Made by a program: the position numbers and the translations under genes
Source: Aphelocoma coerulescens
Taxonomy: Eukaryota; Chordata; Aves; Passeriformes; Corvidae
Reading direction: 5' to 3'
DNA length: 64,000 nt
NCBI RefSeq assembly: GCF_041296385.1
Contig: NW_027183596.1
Coordinates: 1 to 64,000 of the forward strand
The notes under the pieces: generated by a model
What the model was told of the DNA's origin: nothing
The model's input: the letters and a program-made list of their open reading frames with translations, nothing else
Databases searched by the model: none
In this document: one piece after another, positions 41,398-55,005 of the stretch
How the letters are laid out: the number at the start of each line of letters is the position of its first letter
Numbering within the stretch: the stretch's first letter is position 1

Positions 41398-43665
41398 GCT
41401 GTGTCACAATGGCCGCTGGCTTCCACGAGCCCCCGCAGTGTCCCAGTGGGCCCCGTGGCTTTAGGAGTGGGTGGCTGGGAGTTGGTGCCAGCGGCTGGGG
41501 GAGCAGCAGCAGGGACTGTGTGTGGACAGTGCCATGGCCACTTGTGTGGCCACTGGTGTCTCTGTGCCAGGCACAGCCGTGGTGTGTAACACCGGCTCTG
41601 GGTCCTTTGGCTGTGCAGGTGGCAGTCACGGCCTGGAGCAGGGCTGCTCCCGGGGGACAGCCTGGGGCAGGAGGCTGCTGGAGATTCATTCCCCACACTC
41701 CTTGTCATGAGGTGCTCAGAGTGATTGGAAAGGCTGTTGGCAGCAGGCAGTTCTCTGGGTTCAAGCTGTGGAGCTGTCAGCGGGAATGCAAAGGCCAAGC
41801 TGGTGAGCCTTTTGTCCTGGTGCCTTTAGTGTGTGAGCAGTCCCTGGTGCCGTTGTCTTTGGATCCTGAGTGTGGGAGAGGCAAGGCTTAGGATGGTGCG
41901 TAGAGCTGAGAAGGAAAGTGCCGAGAGCAGCGTGTGTGCTGCTGCTTTGAGGGGTGCAGTTGAAGTTGTAGGCAGCAAGAGCTTTCTCAGCTGGCCCTTT
42001 TGTGAGCTCTGCTTTTGCCAGATGACTTCCATCTTACCCTCTTACCATCTTAGCCTCTCATTTTTGCATATCCCAAACCCCCTTCCAAACATCCAGCAGC
42101 TGCTTGTAAAGAAGAAGTCCTAGAACAAAAAGCCAGTGCTGCCTTTCATAGCCCCTTTGCTGTCTATGAAGTAGAGGAAAGAAGCTAGTGAGACGCACTT
42201 TCTTTCTCAACTCCATAGAGCGCATCCTTCTCTCAAGGTGGCAGAGTCCTTGGCGGAAGTGAAGCATCTGCAGCTGCAGTTCAGACTGAGAGATGTGCCA
42301 GGACAGGAAACATTTGCTGACCTTCCCTGTTCCCTGTGCAACATGATTCTCGCATCCCAGTCACTTTCACATACCTTCGGTATCCCTGAGTCCAAGCAGC
42401 TAAAGCTCACAGAGACAGAAGTGTCAGGAAGGAAAACGTTGCAAAAGCACCCCCTTCTCTTATCAGCATATAAATTGTGCACAACAGGCTGCGGCACCGA
42501 ACCTTCCTTCTCAGATAGACATGCCATCACACTTTTCACTCTTGCAGCTCGGTTGAAAAGCTCCAGCAGCTGCTCCCGCAATAGCAAAAGGTTCTAGAAG
42601 TGAAAGCCAGTTTGGGGCTGCACCTTCTCCTTGCCGCATGTAAGCCACACCAAACTCCCTGATGCACTCTGTCCTCCCCTTCTCAAAGGAGTAGACGGTG
42701 GCATCAGGACACACCTGTGTCCCAGCAGCTGGGTGCCCAGCCGGGAGCAGGAGCAGGGCTGGGGCTGCTCCCAAAGTTGCCCCGCCCCAATGCCAGAGCC
42801 GGACATATGCTGAGGGGGGGCTGGATCAGGCTTTATTGTCCAGCTGCATGCCAGGAGTGAGCACAAAATCTACCTGCATTCTCTGCAGCATGCCATCCTG
42901 GAGCAGAGCCATTGCCAAAGGAAGCCGTGAGCCCGTGCCAAGCCAGTGCCGGAGTGGGATCCTAGCAGCACCTGTGGAAGCCGGGAGAGAGGAGCCCACC
43001 TGGAGCAGGTTCGTGCAGGATTAATCATCCCGTGGCTTCCCACCAGGGTCCTGTTGCTTCCAAAAGGCCCCACAGTGTCACTGTGGCCCCTCGGTTCCAC
43101 CAGGTTCCATAGCGTCACTGTGGTGCCCAGGGTTCCGTCAGCTTCGCCAGCATCCCCACGGTCTGCAGAGCTCCCCGAGCTTCTGTGGTGTCACAGTGGA
43201 GGCAGGGTTGCATCAGGTTCCATAGCATCAGCACGGTCTCCAGGGCTCCCAGAGGTTCTGTGGTGTCACAGTGGAGGCAGGGTTGCATCAGGTTCCATAG
43301 CATCACCACAGTCTCCAGGGCTCCCTGAGCTTCTGTGGTGTCACAGTGGAGGCAGGGTTGCATCAGGTTCCATAGCATCAGCACGGTCTCCAGGGCTCCC
43401 AGAGGTTCTGTGGTGTCACAGAGGAGGCAGGGTTGCATCAGGTTCCATAGCATCACCACGGTCTCCAGGGCTCCAAGAGCTTCTGTGGTGTCACAGAGGA
43501 GGCAGGGTTGCATCAGGTTCAATAGCATCAGCACGGTCTCCAGGGCTCCCCTGAGCTTCTGTGGTGGTGTCACAGAGGAGCCAGGCTTCCTTGTAGTTCC
43601 CCAGCATCACAAAGGCTCTCCTGGGAGCCACGGGTCACAAAGCACCGTGGGCTCTGTGCAGCCCC
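41398..43665. repeat. Satellite monomer 12
   Basis: 2,268 bp. Carries ACGTTGCAA (42436); otherwise consensus-like. Confidence 0.95.
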
Positions 43666-45933
43666 GCTGTGTCACAATGGCCGCTGGCTTCCACGAGCCC
43701 CCGCAGTGTCCCAGTGGGCCCCGTGGCTTTAGGAGTGGGTGGCTGGGAGTTGGTGCCAGCGGCTGGGGGAGCAGCAGCAGGGACTGTGTGTGGACAGTGC
43801 CATGGCCACTTGTGTGGCCACTGGTGTCTCTGTGCCAGGCACAGCCGTGGTGTGTAACACCGGCTCTGGGTCCTTTGGCTGTGCAGGTGGCAGTCACGGC
43901 CTGGAGCAGGGCTGCTCCCGGGGGACAGCCTGGGGCAGGAGGCTGCTGGAGATTCATTCCCCACACTCCTTGTCATGAGGTGCTCAGAGTGATTGGAAAG
44001 GCTGTTGGCAGCAGGCAGTTCTCTGGGTTCAAGCTGTGGAGCTGTCAGCGGGAATGCAAAGGCCAAGCTGGTGAGCCTTTTGTCCTGGTGCCTTTAGTGT
44101 GTGAGCAGTCCCTGGTGCCGTTGTCTTTGGATCCTGAGTGTGGGAGAGGCAAGGCTTAGGATGGTGCGTAGAGCTGAGAAGGAAAGTGCCGAGAGCAGCG
44201 TGTGTGCTGCTGCTTTGAGGGGTGCAGTTGAAGTTGTAGGCAGCAAGAGCTTTCTCAGCTGGCCCTTTTGTGAGCTCTGCTTTTGCCAGATGACTTCCAT
44301 CTTACCCTCTTACCATCTTAGCCTCTCATTTTTGCATATCCCAAACCCCCTTCCAAACATCCAGCAGCTGCTTGTAAAGAAGAAGTCCTAGAACAAAAAG
44401 CCAGTGCTGCCTTTCATAGCCCCTTTGCTGTCTATGAAGTAGAGGAAAGAAGCTAGTGAGACGCACTTTCTTTCTCAACTCCATAGAGCGCATCCTTCTC
44501 TCAAGGTGGCAGAGTCCTTGGCGGAAGTGAAGCATCTGCAGCTGCAGTTCAGACTGAGAGATGTGCCAGGACAGGAAACATTTGCTGACCTTCCCTGTTC
44601 CCTGTGCAACATGATTCTCGCATCCCAGTCACTTTCACATACCTTCGGTATCCCTGAGTCCAAGCAGCTAAAGCTCACAGAGACAGAAGTGTCAGGAAGG
44701 AAAACGTTCCAAAAGCACCCCCTTCTCTTATCAGCATATAAATTGTGCACAACAGGCTGCGGCACCGAACCTTCCTTCTCAGATAGACATGCCATCACAC
44801 TTTTCACTCTTGCAGCTCGGTTGAAAAGCTCCAGCAGCTGCTCCCGCAATAGCAAAAGGTTCTAGAAGTGAAAGCCAGTTTGGGGCTGCACCTTCTCCTT
44901 GCCGCATGTAAGCCACACCAAACTCCCTGATGCACTCTGTCCTCCCCTTCTCAAAGGAGTAGACGGTGGCATCAGGACACACCTGTGTCCCAGCAGCTGG
45001 GTGCCCAGCCGGGAGCAGGAGCAGGGCTGGGGCTGCTCCCAAAGTTGCCCCGCCCCAATGCCAGAGCCGGACATATGCTGAGGGGGGGCTGGATCAGGCT
45101 TTATTGTCCAGCTGCATGCCAGGAGTGAGCACAAAATCTACCTGCATTCTCTGCAGCATGCCATCCTGGAGCAGAGCCATTGCCAAAGGAAGCCGTGAGC
45201 CCGTGCCAAGCCAGTGCCGGAGTGGGATCCTAGCAGCACCTGTGGAAGCCGGGAGAGAGGAGCCCACCTGGAGCAGGTTCGTGCAGGATTAATCATCCCG
45301 TGGCTTCCCACCAGGGTCCTGTTGCTTCCAAAAGGCCCCACAGTGTCACTGTGGCCCCTCGGTTCCACCAGGTTCCATAGCGTCACTGTGGTGCCCAGGG
45401 TTCCGTCAGCTTCGCCAGCATCCCCACGGTCTGCAGAGCTCCCCGAGCTTCTGTGGTGTCACAGTGGAGGCAGGGTTGCATCAGGTTCCATAGCATCAAC
45501 ACGGTCTCCAGGGCTCCCAGAGGTTCTGTGGTGTCACAGTGGAGGCAGGGTTGCATCAGGTTCCATAGCATCACCACAGTCTCCAGGGCTCCCTGAGCTT
45601 CTGTGGTGTCACAGTGGAGGCAGGGTTGCATCAGGTTCCATAGCATCAGCACGGTCTCCAGGGCTCCCAGAGGTTCTGTGGTGTCACAGAGGAGGCAGGG
45701 TTGCATCAGGTTCCATAGCATCACCACGGTCTCCAGGGCTCCAAGAGCTTCTGTGGTGTCACAGAGGAGGCAGGGTTGCATCAGGTTCAATAGCATCAGC
45801 ACGGTCTCCAGGGCTCCCCTGAGCTTCTGTGGTGGTGTCACAGAGGAGCCAGGCTTCCTTGTAGTTCCCCAGCATCACAAAGGCTCTCCTGGGAGCCACG
45901 GGTCACAAAGCACCGTGGGCTCTGTGCAGCCCC
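43666..45933. repeat. Satellite monomer 13
   Basis: 2,268 bp. Private GCATCAACACGG near 45492 in the first minisatellite unit. Confidence 0.95.
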
Positions 45934-48201
45934 GCTGTGTCACAATGGCCGCTGGCTTCCACGAGCCCCCGCAGTGTCCCAGTGGGCCCCGTGGCTTTAG
46001 GAGTGGGTGGCTGGGAGTTGGTGCCAGCGGCTGGGGGAGCAGCAGCAGGGACTGTGTGTGGACAGTGCCATGGCCACTTGTGTGGCCACTGGTGTCTCTG
46101 TGCCAGGCACAGCCGTGGTGTGTAACACCGGCTCTGGGTCCTTTGGCTGTGCAGGTGGCAGTCACGGCCTGGAGCAGGGCTGCTCCCGGGGGACAGCCTG
46201 GGGCAGGAGGCTGCTGGAGATTCATTCCCCACACTCCTTGTCATGAGGTGCTCAGAGTGATTGGAAAGGCTGTTGGCAGCAGGCAGTTCTCTGGGTTCAA
46301 GCTGTGGAGCTGTCAGCGGGAATGCAAAGGCCAAGCTGGTGAGCCTTTTGTCCTGGTGCCTTTAGTGTGTGAGCAGTCCCTGGTGCCGTTGTCTTTGGAT
46401 CCTGAGTGTGGGAGAGGCAAGGCTTAGGATGGTGCGTAGAGCTGAGAAGGAAAGTGCCGAGAGCAGCGTGTGTGCTGCTGCTTTGAGGGGTGCAGTTGAA
46501 GTTGTAGGCAGCAAGAGCTTTCTCAGCTGGCCCTTTTGTGAGCTCTGCTTTTGCCAGATGACTTCCATCTTACCCTCTTACCATCTTAGCCTCTCATTTT
46601 TGCATATCCCAAACCCCCTTCCAAACATCCAGCAGCTGCTTGTAAAGAAGAAGTCCTAGAACAAAAAGCCAGTGCTGCCTTTCATAGCCCCTTTGCTGTC
46701 TATGAAGTAGAGGAAAGAAGCTAGTGAGACGCACTTTCTTTCTCAACTCCATAGAGCGCATCCTTCTCTCAAGGTGGCAGAGTCCTTGGCGGAAGTGAAG
46801 CATCTGCAGCTGCAGTTCAGACTGAGAGATGTGCCAGGACAGGAAACATTTGCTGACCTTCCCTGTTCCCTGTGCAACATGATTCTCGCATCCCAGTCAC
46901 TTTCACATACCTTCGGTATCCCTGAGTCCAAGCAGCTAAAGCTCACAGAGACAGAAGTGTCAGGAAGGAAAACGTTGCAAAAGCACCCCCTTCTCTTATC
47001 AGCATATAAATTGTGCACAACAGGCTGCGGCACCGAACCTTCCTTCTCAGATAGACATGCCATCACACTTTTCACTCTTGCAGCTCGGTTGAAAAGCTCC
47101 AGCAGCTGCTCCCGCAATAGCAAAAGGTTCTAGAAGTGAAAGCCAGTTTGGGGCTGCACCTTCTCCTTGCCGCATGTAAGCCACACCAAACTCCCTGATG
47201 CACTCTGTCCTCCCCTTCTCAAAGGAGTAGACGGTGGCATCAGGACACACCTGTGTCCCAGCAGCTGGGTGCCCAGCCGGGAGCAGGAGCAGGGCTGGGG
47301 CTGCTCCCAAAGTTGCCCCGCCCCAATGCCAGAGCCGGACATATGCTGAGGGGGGGCTGGATCAGGCTTTATTGTCCAGCTGCATGCCAGGAGTGAGCAC
47401 AAAATCTACCTGCATTCTCTGCAGCATGCCATCCTGGAGCAGAGCCATTGCCAAAGGAAGCCGTGAGCCCGTGCCAAGCCAGTGCCGGAGTGGGATCCTA
47501 GCAGCACCTGTGGAAGCCGGGAGAGAGGAGCCCACCTGGAGCAGGTTCGTGCAGGATTAATCATCCCGTGGCTTCCCACCAGGGTCCTGTTGCTTCCAAA
47601 AGGCCCCACAGTGTCACTGTGGCCCCTCGGTTCCACCAGGTTCCATAGCGTCACTGTGGTGCCCAGGGTTCCATCAGCTTCGCCAGCATCCCCACGGTCT
47701 GCAGAGCTCCCCGAGCTTCTGTGGTGTCACAGTGGAGGCAGGGTTGCATCAGGTTCCATAGCATCAGCACGGTCTCCAGGGCTCCCAGAGGTTCTGTGGT
47801 GTCACAGTGGAGGCAGGGTTGCATCAGGTTCCATAGCATCACCACAGTCTCCAGGGCTCCCTGAGCTTCTGTGGTGTCACAGTGGAGGCAGGGTTGCATC
47901 AGGTTCCATAGCATCAGCACGGTCTCCAGGGCTCCCAGAGGTTCTGTGGTGTCACAGAGGAGGCAGGGTTGCATCAGGTTCCATAGCATCACCACGGTCT
48001 CCAGGGCTCCAAGAGCTTCTGTGGTGTCACAGAGGAGGCAGGGTTGCATCAGGTTCAATAGCATCACCACGGTCTCCAGGGCTCCCCTGAGCTTCTGTGG
48101 TGGTGTCACAGAGGAGCCAGGCTTCCTTGTAGTTCCCCAGCATCACAAAGGCTCTCCTGGGAGCCACGGGTCACAAAGCACCGTGGGCTCTGTGCAGCCC
48201 C
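45934..48201. repeat. Satellite monomer 14
   Basis: 2,268 bp. ACGTTGCAA (46972), private TTCCATCAGC (47669), and CACCACGG in the fifth minisatellite unit (48065). Confidence 0.95.
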
Positions 48202-50469
48202 GCTGTGTCACAATGGCCGCTGGCTTCCACGAGCCCCCGCAGTGTCCCAGTGGGCCCCGTGGCTTTAGGAGTGGGTGGCTGGGAGTTGGTGCCAGCGGCT
48301 GGGGGAGCAGCAGCAGGGACTGTGTGTGGACAGTGCCATGGCCACTTGTGTGGCCACTGGTGTCTCTGTGCCAGGCACAGCCGTGGTGTGTAACACCGGC
48401 TCTGGGTCCTTTGGCTGTGCAGGTGGCAGTCACGGCCTGGAGCAGGGCTGCTCCCGGGGGACAGCCTGGGGCAGGAGGCTGCTGGAGATTCATTCCCCAC
48501 ACTCCTTGTCATGAGGTGCTCAGAGTGATTGGAAAGGCTGTTGGCAGCAGGCAGTTCTCTGGGTTCAAGCTGTGGAGCTGTCAGCGGGAATGCAAAGGCC
48601 AAGCTGGTGAGCCTTTTGTCCTGGTGCCTTTAGTGTGTGAGCAGTCCCTGGTGCCGTTGTCTTTGGATCCTGAGTGTGGGAGAGGCAAGGCTTAGGATGG
48701 TGCGTAGAGCTGAGAAGGAAAGTGCCGAGAGCAGCGTGTGTGCTGCTGCTTTGAGGGGTGCAGTTGAAGTTGTAGGCAGCAAGAGCTTTCTCAGCTGGCC
48801 CTTTTGTGAGCTCTGCTTTTGCCAGATGACTTCCATCTTACCCTCTTACCATCTTAGCCTCTCATTTTTGCATATCCCAAACCCCCTTCCAAACATCCAG
48901 CAGCTGCTTGTAAAGAAGAAGTCCTAGAACAAAAAGCCAGTGCTGCCTTTCATAGCCCCTTTGCTGTCTATGAAGTAGAGGAAAGAAGCTAGTGAGACGC
49001 ACTTTCTTTCTCAACTCCATAGAGCGCATCCTTCTCTCAAGGTGGCAGAGTCCTTGGCGGAAGTGAAGCATCTGCAGCTGCAGTTCAGACTGAGAGATGT
49101 GCCAGGACAGGAAACATTTGCTGACCTTCCCTGTTCCCTGTGCAACATGATTCTCGCATCCCAGTCACTTTCACATACCTTCGGTATCCCTGAGTCCAAG
49201 CAGCTAAAGCTCACAGAGACAGAAGTGTCAGGAAGGAAAACGTTCCAAAAGCACCCCCTTCTGTTATCAGCATATAAATTGTGCACAACAGGCTGCGGCA
49301 CCGAACCTTCCTTCTCAGATAGACATGCCATCACACTTTTCACTCTTGCAGCTCGGTTGAAAAGCTCCAGCAGCTGCTCCCGCAATAGCAAAAGGTTCTA
49401 GAAGTGAAAGCCAGTTTGGGGCTGCACCTTCTCCTTGCCGCATGTAAGCCACACCAAACTCCCTGATGCACTCTGTCCTCCCCTTCTCAAAGGAGTAGAC
49501 GGTGGCATCAGGACACACCTGTGTCCCAGCAGCTGGGTGCCCAGCCGGGAGCAGGAGCAGGGCTGGGGCTGCTCCCAAAGTTGCCCCGCCCCAATGCCAG
49601 AGCCGGACATATGCTGAGGGGGGGCTGGATCAGGCTTTATTGTCCAGCTGCATGCCAGGAGTGAGCACAAAATCTACCTGCATTCTCTGCAGCATGCCAT
49701 CCTGGAGCAGAGCCATTGCCAAAGGAAGCCGTGAGCCCGTGCCAAGCCAGTGCCGGAGTGGGATCCTAGCAGCACCTGTGGAAGCCGGGAGAGAGGAGCC
49801 CACCTGGAGCAGGTTCGTGCAGGATTAATCATCCCGTGGCTTCCCACCAGGGTCCTGTTGCTTCCAAAAGGCCCCACAGTGTCACTGTGGCCCCTCGGTT
49901 CCACCAGGTTCCATAGCGTCACTGTGGTGCCCAGGGTTCCGTCAGCTTCGCCAGCATCCCCACGGTCTGCAGAGCTCCCCGAGCTTCTGTGGTGTCACAG
50001 TGGAGGCAGGGTTGCATCAGGTTCCATAGCATCAGCACGGTCTCCAGGGCTCCCAGAGGTTCTGTGGTGTCACAGTGGAGGCAGGGTTGCATCAGGTTCC
50101 ATAGCATCACCACAGTCTCCAGGGCTCCCTGAGCTTCTGTGGTGTCACAGTGGAGGCAGGGTTGCATCAGGTTCCATAGCATCAGCACGGTCTCCAGAGC
50201 TCCCAGAGGTTCTGTGGTGTCACAGAGGAGGCAGGGTTGCATCAGGTTCCATAGCATCACCACGGTCTCCAGGGCTCCAAGAGCTTCTGTGGTGTCACAG
50301 AGGAGGCAGGGTTGCATCAGGTTCAATAGCATCAGCACGGTCTCCAGGGCTCCCCTGAGCTTCTGTGGTGGTGTCACAGAGGAGCCAGGCTTCCTTGTAG
50401 TTCCCCAGCATCACAAAGGCTCTCCTGGGAGCCACGGGTCACAAAGCACCGTGGGCTCTGTGCAGCCCC
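48202..50469. repeat. Satellite monomer 15
   Basis: 2,268 bp. Private CTGTTATCAG (49261). CTCCAGAGCTCCC in the fourth unit (50193) is shared with monomer 21. Confidence 0.95.
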
Positions 50470-52737
50470 GCTGTGTCACAATGGCCGCTGGCTTCCACGA
50501 GCCCCCGCAGTGTCCCAGTGGGCCCCGTGGCTTTAGGAGTGGGTGGCTGGGAGTTGGTGCCAGCGGCTGGGGGAGCAGCAGCAGGGACTGTGTGTGGACA
50601 GTGCCATGGCCACTTGTGTGGCCACTGGTGTCTCTGTGCCAGGCACAGCCGTGGTGTGTAACACCGGCTCTGGGTCCTTTGGCTGTGCAGGTGGCAGTCA
50701 CGGCCTGGAGCAGGGCTGCTCCCGGGGGACAGCCTGGGGCAGGAGGCTGCTGGAGATTCATTCCCCACACTCCTTGTCATGAGGTGCTCAGAGTGATTGG
50801 AAAGGCTGTTGGCAGCAGGCAGTTCTCTGGGTTCAAGCTGTGGAGCTGTCAGCGGGAATGCAAAGGCCAAGCTGGTGAGCCTTTTGTCCTGGTGCCTTTA
50901 GTGTGTGAGCAGTCCCTGGTGCCGTTGTCTTTGGATCCTGAGTGTGGGAGAGGCAAGGCTTAGGATGGTGCGTAGAGCTGAGAAGGAAAGTGCCGAGAGC
51001 AGCGTGTGTGCTGCTGCTTTGAGGGGTGCAGTTGAAGTTGTAGGCAGCAAGAGCTTTCTCAGCTGGCCCTTTTGTGAGCTCTGCTTTTGCCAGATGACTT
51101 CCATCTTACCCTCTTACCATCTTAGCCTCTCATTTTTGCATATCCCAAACCCCCTTCCAAACATCCAGCAGCTGCTTGTAAAGAAGAAGTCCTAGAACAA
51201 AAAGCCAGTGCTGCCTTTCATAGCCCCTTTGCTGTCTATGAAGTAGAGGAAAGAAGCTAGTGAGACGCACTTTCTTTCTCAACTCCATAGAGCGCATCCT
51301 TCTCTCAAGGTGGCAGAGTCCTTGGCGGAAGTGAAGCATCTGCAGCTGCAGTTCAGACTGAGAGATGTGCCAGGACAGGAAACATTTGCTGACCTTCCCT
51401 GTTCCCTGTGCAACATGATTCTCGCATCCCAGTCACTTTCACATACCTTCGGTATCCCTGAGTCCAAGCAGCTAAAGCTCACAGAGACAGAAGTGTCAGG
51501 AAGGAAAACGTTCCAAAAGCACCCCCTTCTCTTATCAGCATATAAATTGTGCACAACAGGCTGCGGCACCGAACCTTCCTTCTCAGATAGACATGCCATC
51601 ACACTTTTCACTCTTGCAGCTCGGTTGAAAAGCTCCAGCAGCTGCTCCCGCAATAGCAAAAGGTTCTAGAAGTGAAAGCCAGTTTGGGGCTGCACCTTCT
51701 CCTTGCCGCATGTAAGCCACACCAAACTCCCTGATGCACTCTGTCCTCCCCTTCTCAAAGGAGTAGACGGTGGCATCAGGACACACCTGTGTCCCAGCAG
51801 CTGGGTGCCCAGCCGGGAGCAGGAGCAGGGCTGGGGCTGCTCCCAAAGTTGCCCCGCCCCAATGCCAGAGCCGGACATATGCTGAGGGGGGGCTGGATCA
51901 GGCTTTATTGTCCAGCTGCATGCCAGGAGTGAGCACAAAATCTACCTGCATTCTCTGCAGCATGCCATCCTGGAGCAGAGCCATTGCCAAAGGAAGCCGT
52001 CAGCCCGTGCCAAGCCAGTGCCGGAGTGGGATCCTAGCAGCACCTGTGGAAGCCGGGAGAGAGGAGCCCACCTGGAGCAGGTTCGTGCAGGATTAATCAT
52101 CCCGTGGCTTCCCACCAGGGTCCTGTTGCTTCCAAAAGGCCCCACAGTGTCACTGTGGCCCCTCGGTTCCACCAGGTTCCATAGCGTCACTGTGGTGCCC
52201 AGGGTTCCGTCAGCTTCGCCAGCATCCCCACGGTCTGCAGAGCTCCCCGAGCTTCTGTGGTGTCACAGTGGAGGCAGGGTTGCATCAGGTTCCATAGCAT
52301 CAGCACGGTCTCCAGGGCTCCCAGAGGTTCTGTGGTGTCACAGTGGAGGCAGGGTTGCATCAGGTTCCATAGCATCACCACAGTCTCCAGGGCTCCCTGA
52401 GCTTCTGTGGTGTCACAGTGGAGGCAGGGTTGCATCAGGTTCCATAGCATCAGCACGGTCTCCAGGGCTCCCAGAGGTTCTGTGGTGTCACAGAGGAGGC
52501 AGGGTTGCATCAGGTTCCATAGCATCACCACGGTCTCCAGGGCTCCAAGAGCTTCTGTGGTGTCACAGAGGAGGCAGGGTTGCATCAGGTTCAATAGCAT
52601 CAGCACGGTCTCCAGGGCTCCCCTGAGCTTCTGTGGTGGTGTCACAGAGGAGCCAGGCTTCCTTGTAGTTCCCCAGCATCACAAAGGCTCTCCTGGGAGC
52701 CACGGGTCACAAAGCACCGTGGGCTCTGTGCAGCCCC
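50470..52737. repeat. Satellite monomer 16
   Basis: 2,268 bp. GCCGTCAGCC (51997) is shared with monomers 17, 18 and 20. Confidence 0.95.
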
Positions 52738-55005
52738 GCTGTGTCACAATGGCCGCTGGCTTCCACGAGCCCCCGCAGTGTCCCAGTGGGCCCCGTGGCT
52801 TTAGGAGTTGGTGGCTGGGAGTTGGTGCCAGCGGCTGGGGGAGCAGCAGCAGGGACTGTGTGTGGACAGTGCCATGGCCACTTGTGTGGCCACTGGTGTC
52901 TCTGTGCCAGGCACAGCCGTGGTGTGTAACACCGGCTCTGGGTCCTTTGGCTGTGCAGGTGGCAGTCACGGCCTGGAGCAGGGCTGCTCCCGGGGGACAG
53001 CCTGGGGCAGGAGGCTGCTGGAGATTCATTCCCCACACTCCTTGTCATGAGGTGCTCAGAGTGATTGGAAAGGCTGTTGGCAGCAGGCAGTTCTCTGGGT
53101 TCAAGCTGTGGAGCTGTCAGCGGGAATGCAAAGGCCAAGCTGCTGAGCCTTTTGTCCTGGTGCCTTTAGTGTGTGAGCAGTCCCTGGTGCCGTTGTCTTT
53201 GGATCCTGAGTGTGGGAGAGGCAAGGCTTAGGATGGTGCGTAGAGCTGAGAAGGAAAGTGCCGAGAGCAGCATGTGTGCTGCTGCTTTGAGGGGTGCAGT
53301 TGAAGTTGTAGGCAGCAAGAGCTTTCTCAGCTGGCCCTTTTGTGAGCTCTGCTTTTGCCAGATGACTTCCATCTTACCCTCTTACCATCTTAGCCTCTCA
53401 TTTTTGCATATCCCAAACCCCCTTCCAAACATCCAGCAGCTGCTTGTAAAGAAGAAGTCCTAGAACAAAAAGCCAGTGCTGCCTTTCATAGCCCCTTTGC
53501 TGTCTATGAAGTAGAGGAAAGAAGCTAGTGAGACGCACTTTCTTTCTCAACTCCATAGAGCGCATCCTTCTCTCAAGGTGGCAGAGTCCTTGGCGGAAGT
53601 GAAGCATCTGCAGCTGCAGTTCAGACTGAGAGATGTGCCAGGACAGGAAACATTTGCTGACCTTCCCTGTTCCCTGTGCAACATGATTCTCGCATCCCAG
53701 TCACTTTCACATACCTTCGGTATCCCTGAGTCCAAGCAGCTAAAGCTCACAGAGACAGAAGTGTCAGGAAGGGAAACGTTCCAAAAGCACCCCCTTCTCT
53801 TATCAGCATATAAATTGTGCACAACAGGCTGCGGCACCGAACCTTCCTTCTCAGATAGACATGCCATCACACTTTTCACTCTTGCAGCTCGGTTGAAAAG
53901 CTCCAGCAGCTGCTCCCGCAATAGCAAAAGGTTCTAGAAGTGAAAGCCAGTTTGGGGCTGCACCTTCTCCTTGCCGCATGTAAGCCACACCAAACTCCCT
54001 GATGCACTCTGTCCTCCCCTTCTCAAAGGAGTAGACGGTGGCATCAGGACACACCTGTGTCCCAGCAGCTGGGTGCCCAGCCGGGAGCAGGAGCAGGGCT
54101 GGGGCTGCTCCCAAAGTTGCCCCGCCCCAATGCCAGAGCCGGACATATGCTGAGGGGGGGCTGGATCAGGCTTTATTGTCCAGCTGCATGCCAGGAGTGA
54201 GCACAAAATCTACCTGCATTCTCTGCAGCATGCCATCCTGGAGCAGAGCCATTGCCAAAGGAAGCCGTCAGCCCGTGCCAAGCCAGTGCCGGAGTGGGAT
54301 CCTAGCAGCACCTGTGGAAGCCGGGAGAGAGGAGCCCACCTGGAGCAGGTTCGTGCAGGATTAATCATCCCGTGGCTTCCCACCAGGGTCCTGTTGCTTC
54401 CAAAAGGCCCCACAGTGTCACTGTGGCCCCTCGGTTCCACCAGGTTCCATAGCGTCACTGTGGTGCCCAGGGTTCCGTCAGCTTCGCCAGCATCCCCACG
54501 GTCTGCAGAGCTCCCCGAGCTTCTGTGGTGTCACAGTGGAGGCAGGGTTGCATCAGGTTCCATAGCATCAGCACGGTCTCCAGGGCTCCCAGAGGTTCTG
54601 TGGTGTCACAGTGGAGGCAGGGTTGCATCAGGTTCCATAGCATCACCACAGTCTCCAGGGCTCCCTGAGCTTCTGTGGTGTCACAGTGGAGGCAGGGTTG
54701 CATCAGGTTCCATAGCATCAGCACGGTCTCCAGGGCTCCCAGAGGTTCTGTGGTGTCACAGAGGAGGCAGGGTTGCATCAGGTTCCATAGCATCACCACG
54801 GTCTCCAGGGCTCCAAGAGCTTCTGTGGTGTCACAGAGGAGGCAGGGTTGCATCAGGTTCAATAGCATCAGCACGGTCTCCAGGGCTCCCCTGAGCTTCT
54901 GTGGTGGTGTCACAGAGGAGCCAGGCTTCCTTGTAGTTCCCCAGCATCACAAAGGCTCTCCTGGGAGCCACGGGTCACAAAGCACCGTGGGCTCTGTGCA
55001 GCCCC
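52738..55005. repeat. Satellite monomer 17
   Basis: 2,268 bp. Private GGAGTTGGTGG (52804). GCTGCTGAGCC (53139), AGCATGTGTG (53269) and AGGGAAACG (53770) are shared only with monomer 18. Also carries GCCGTCAGCC. Confidence 0.95.
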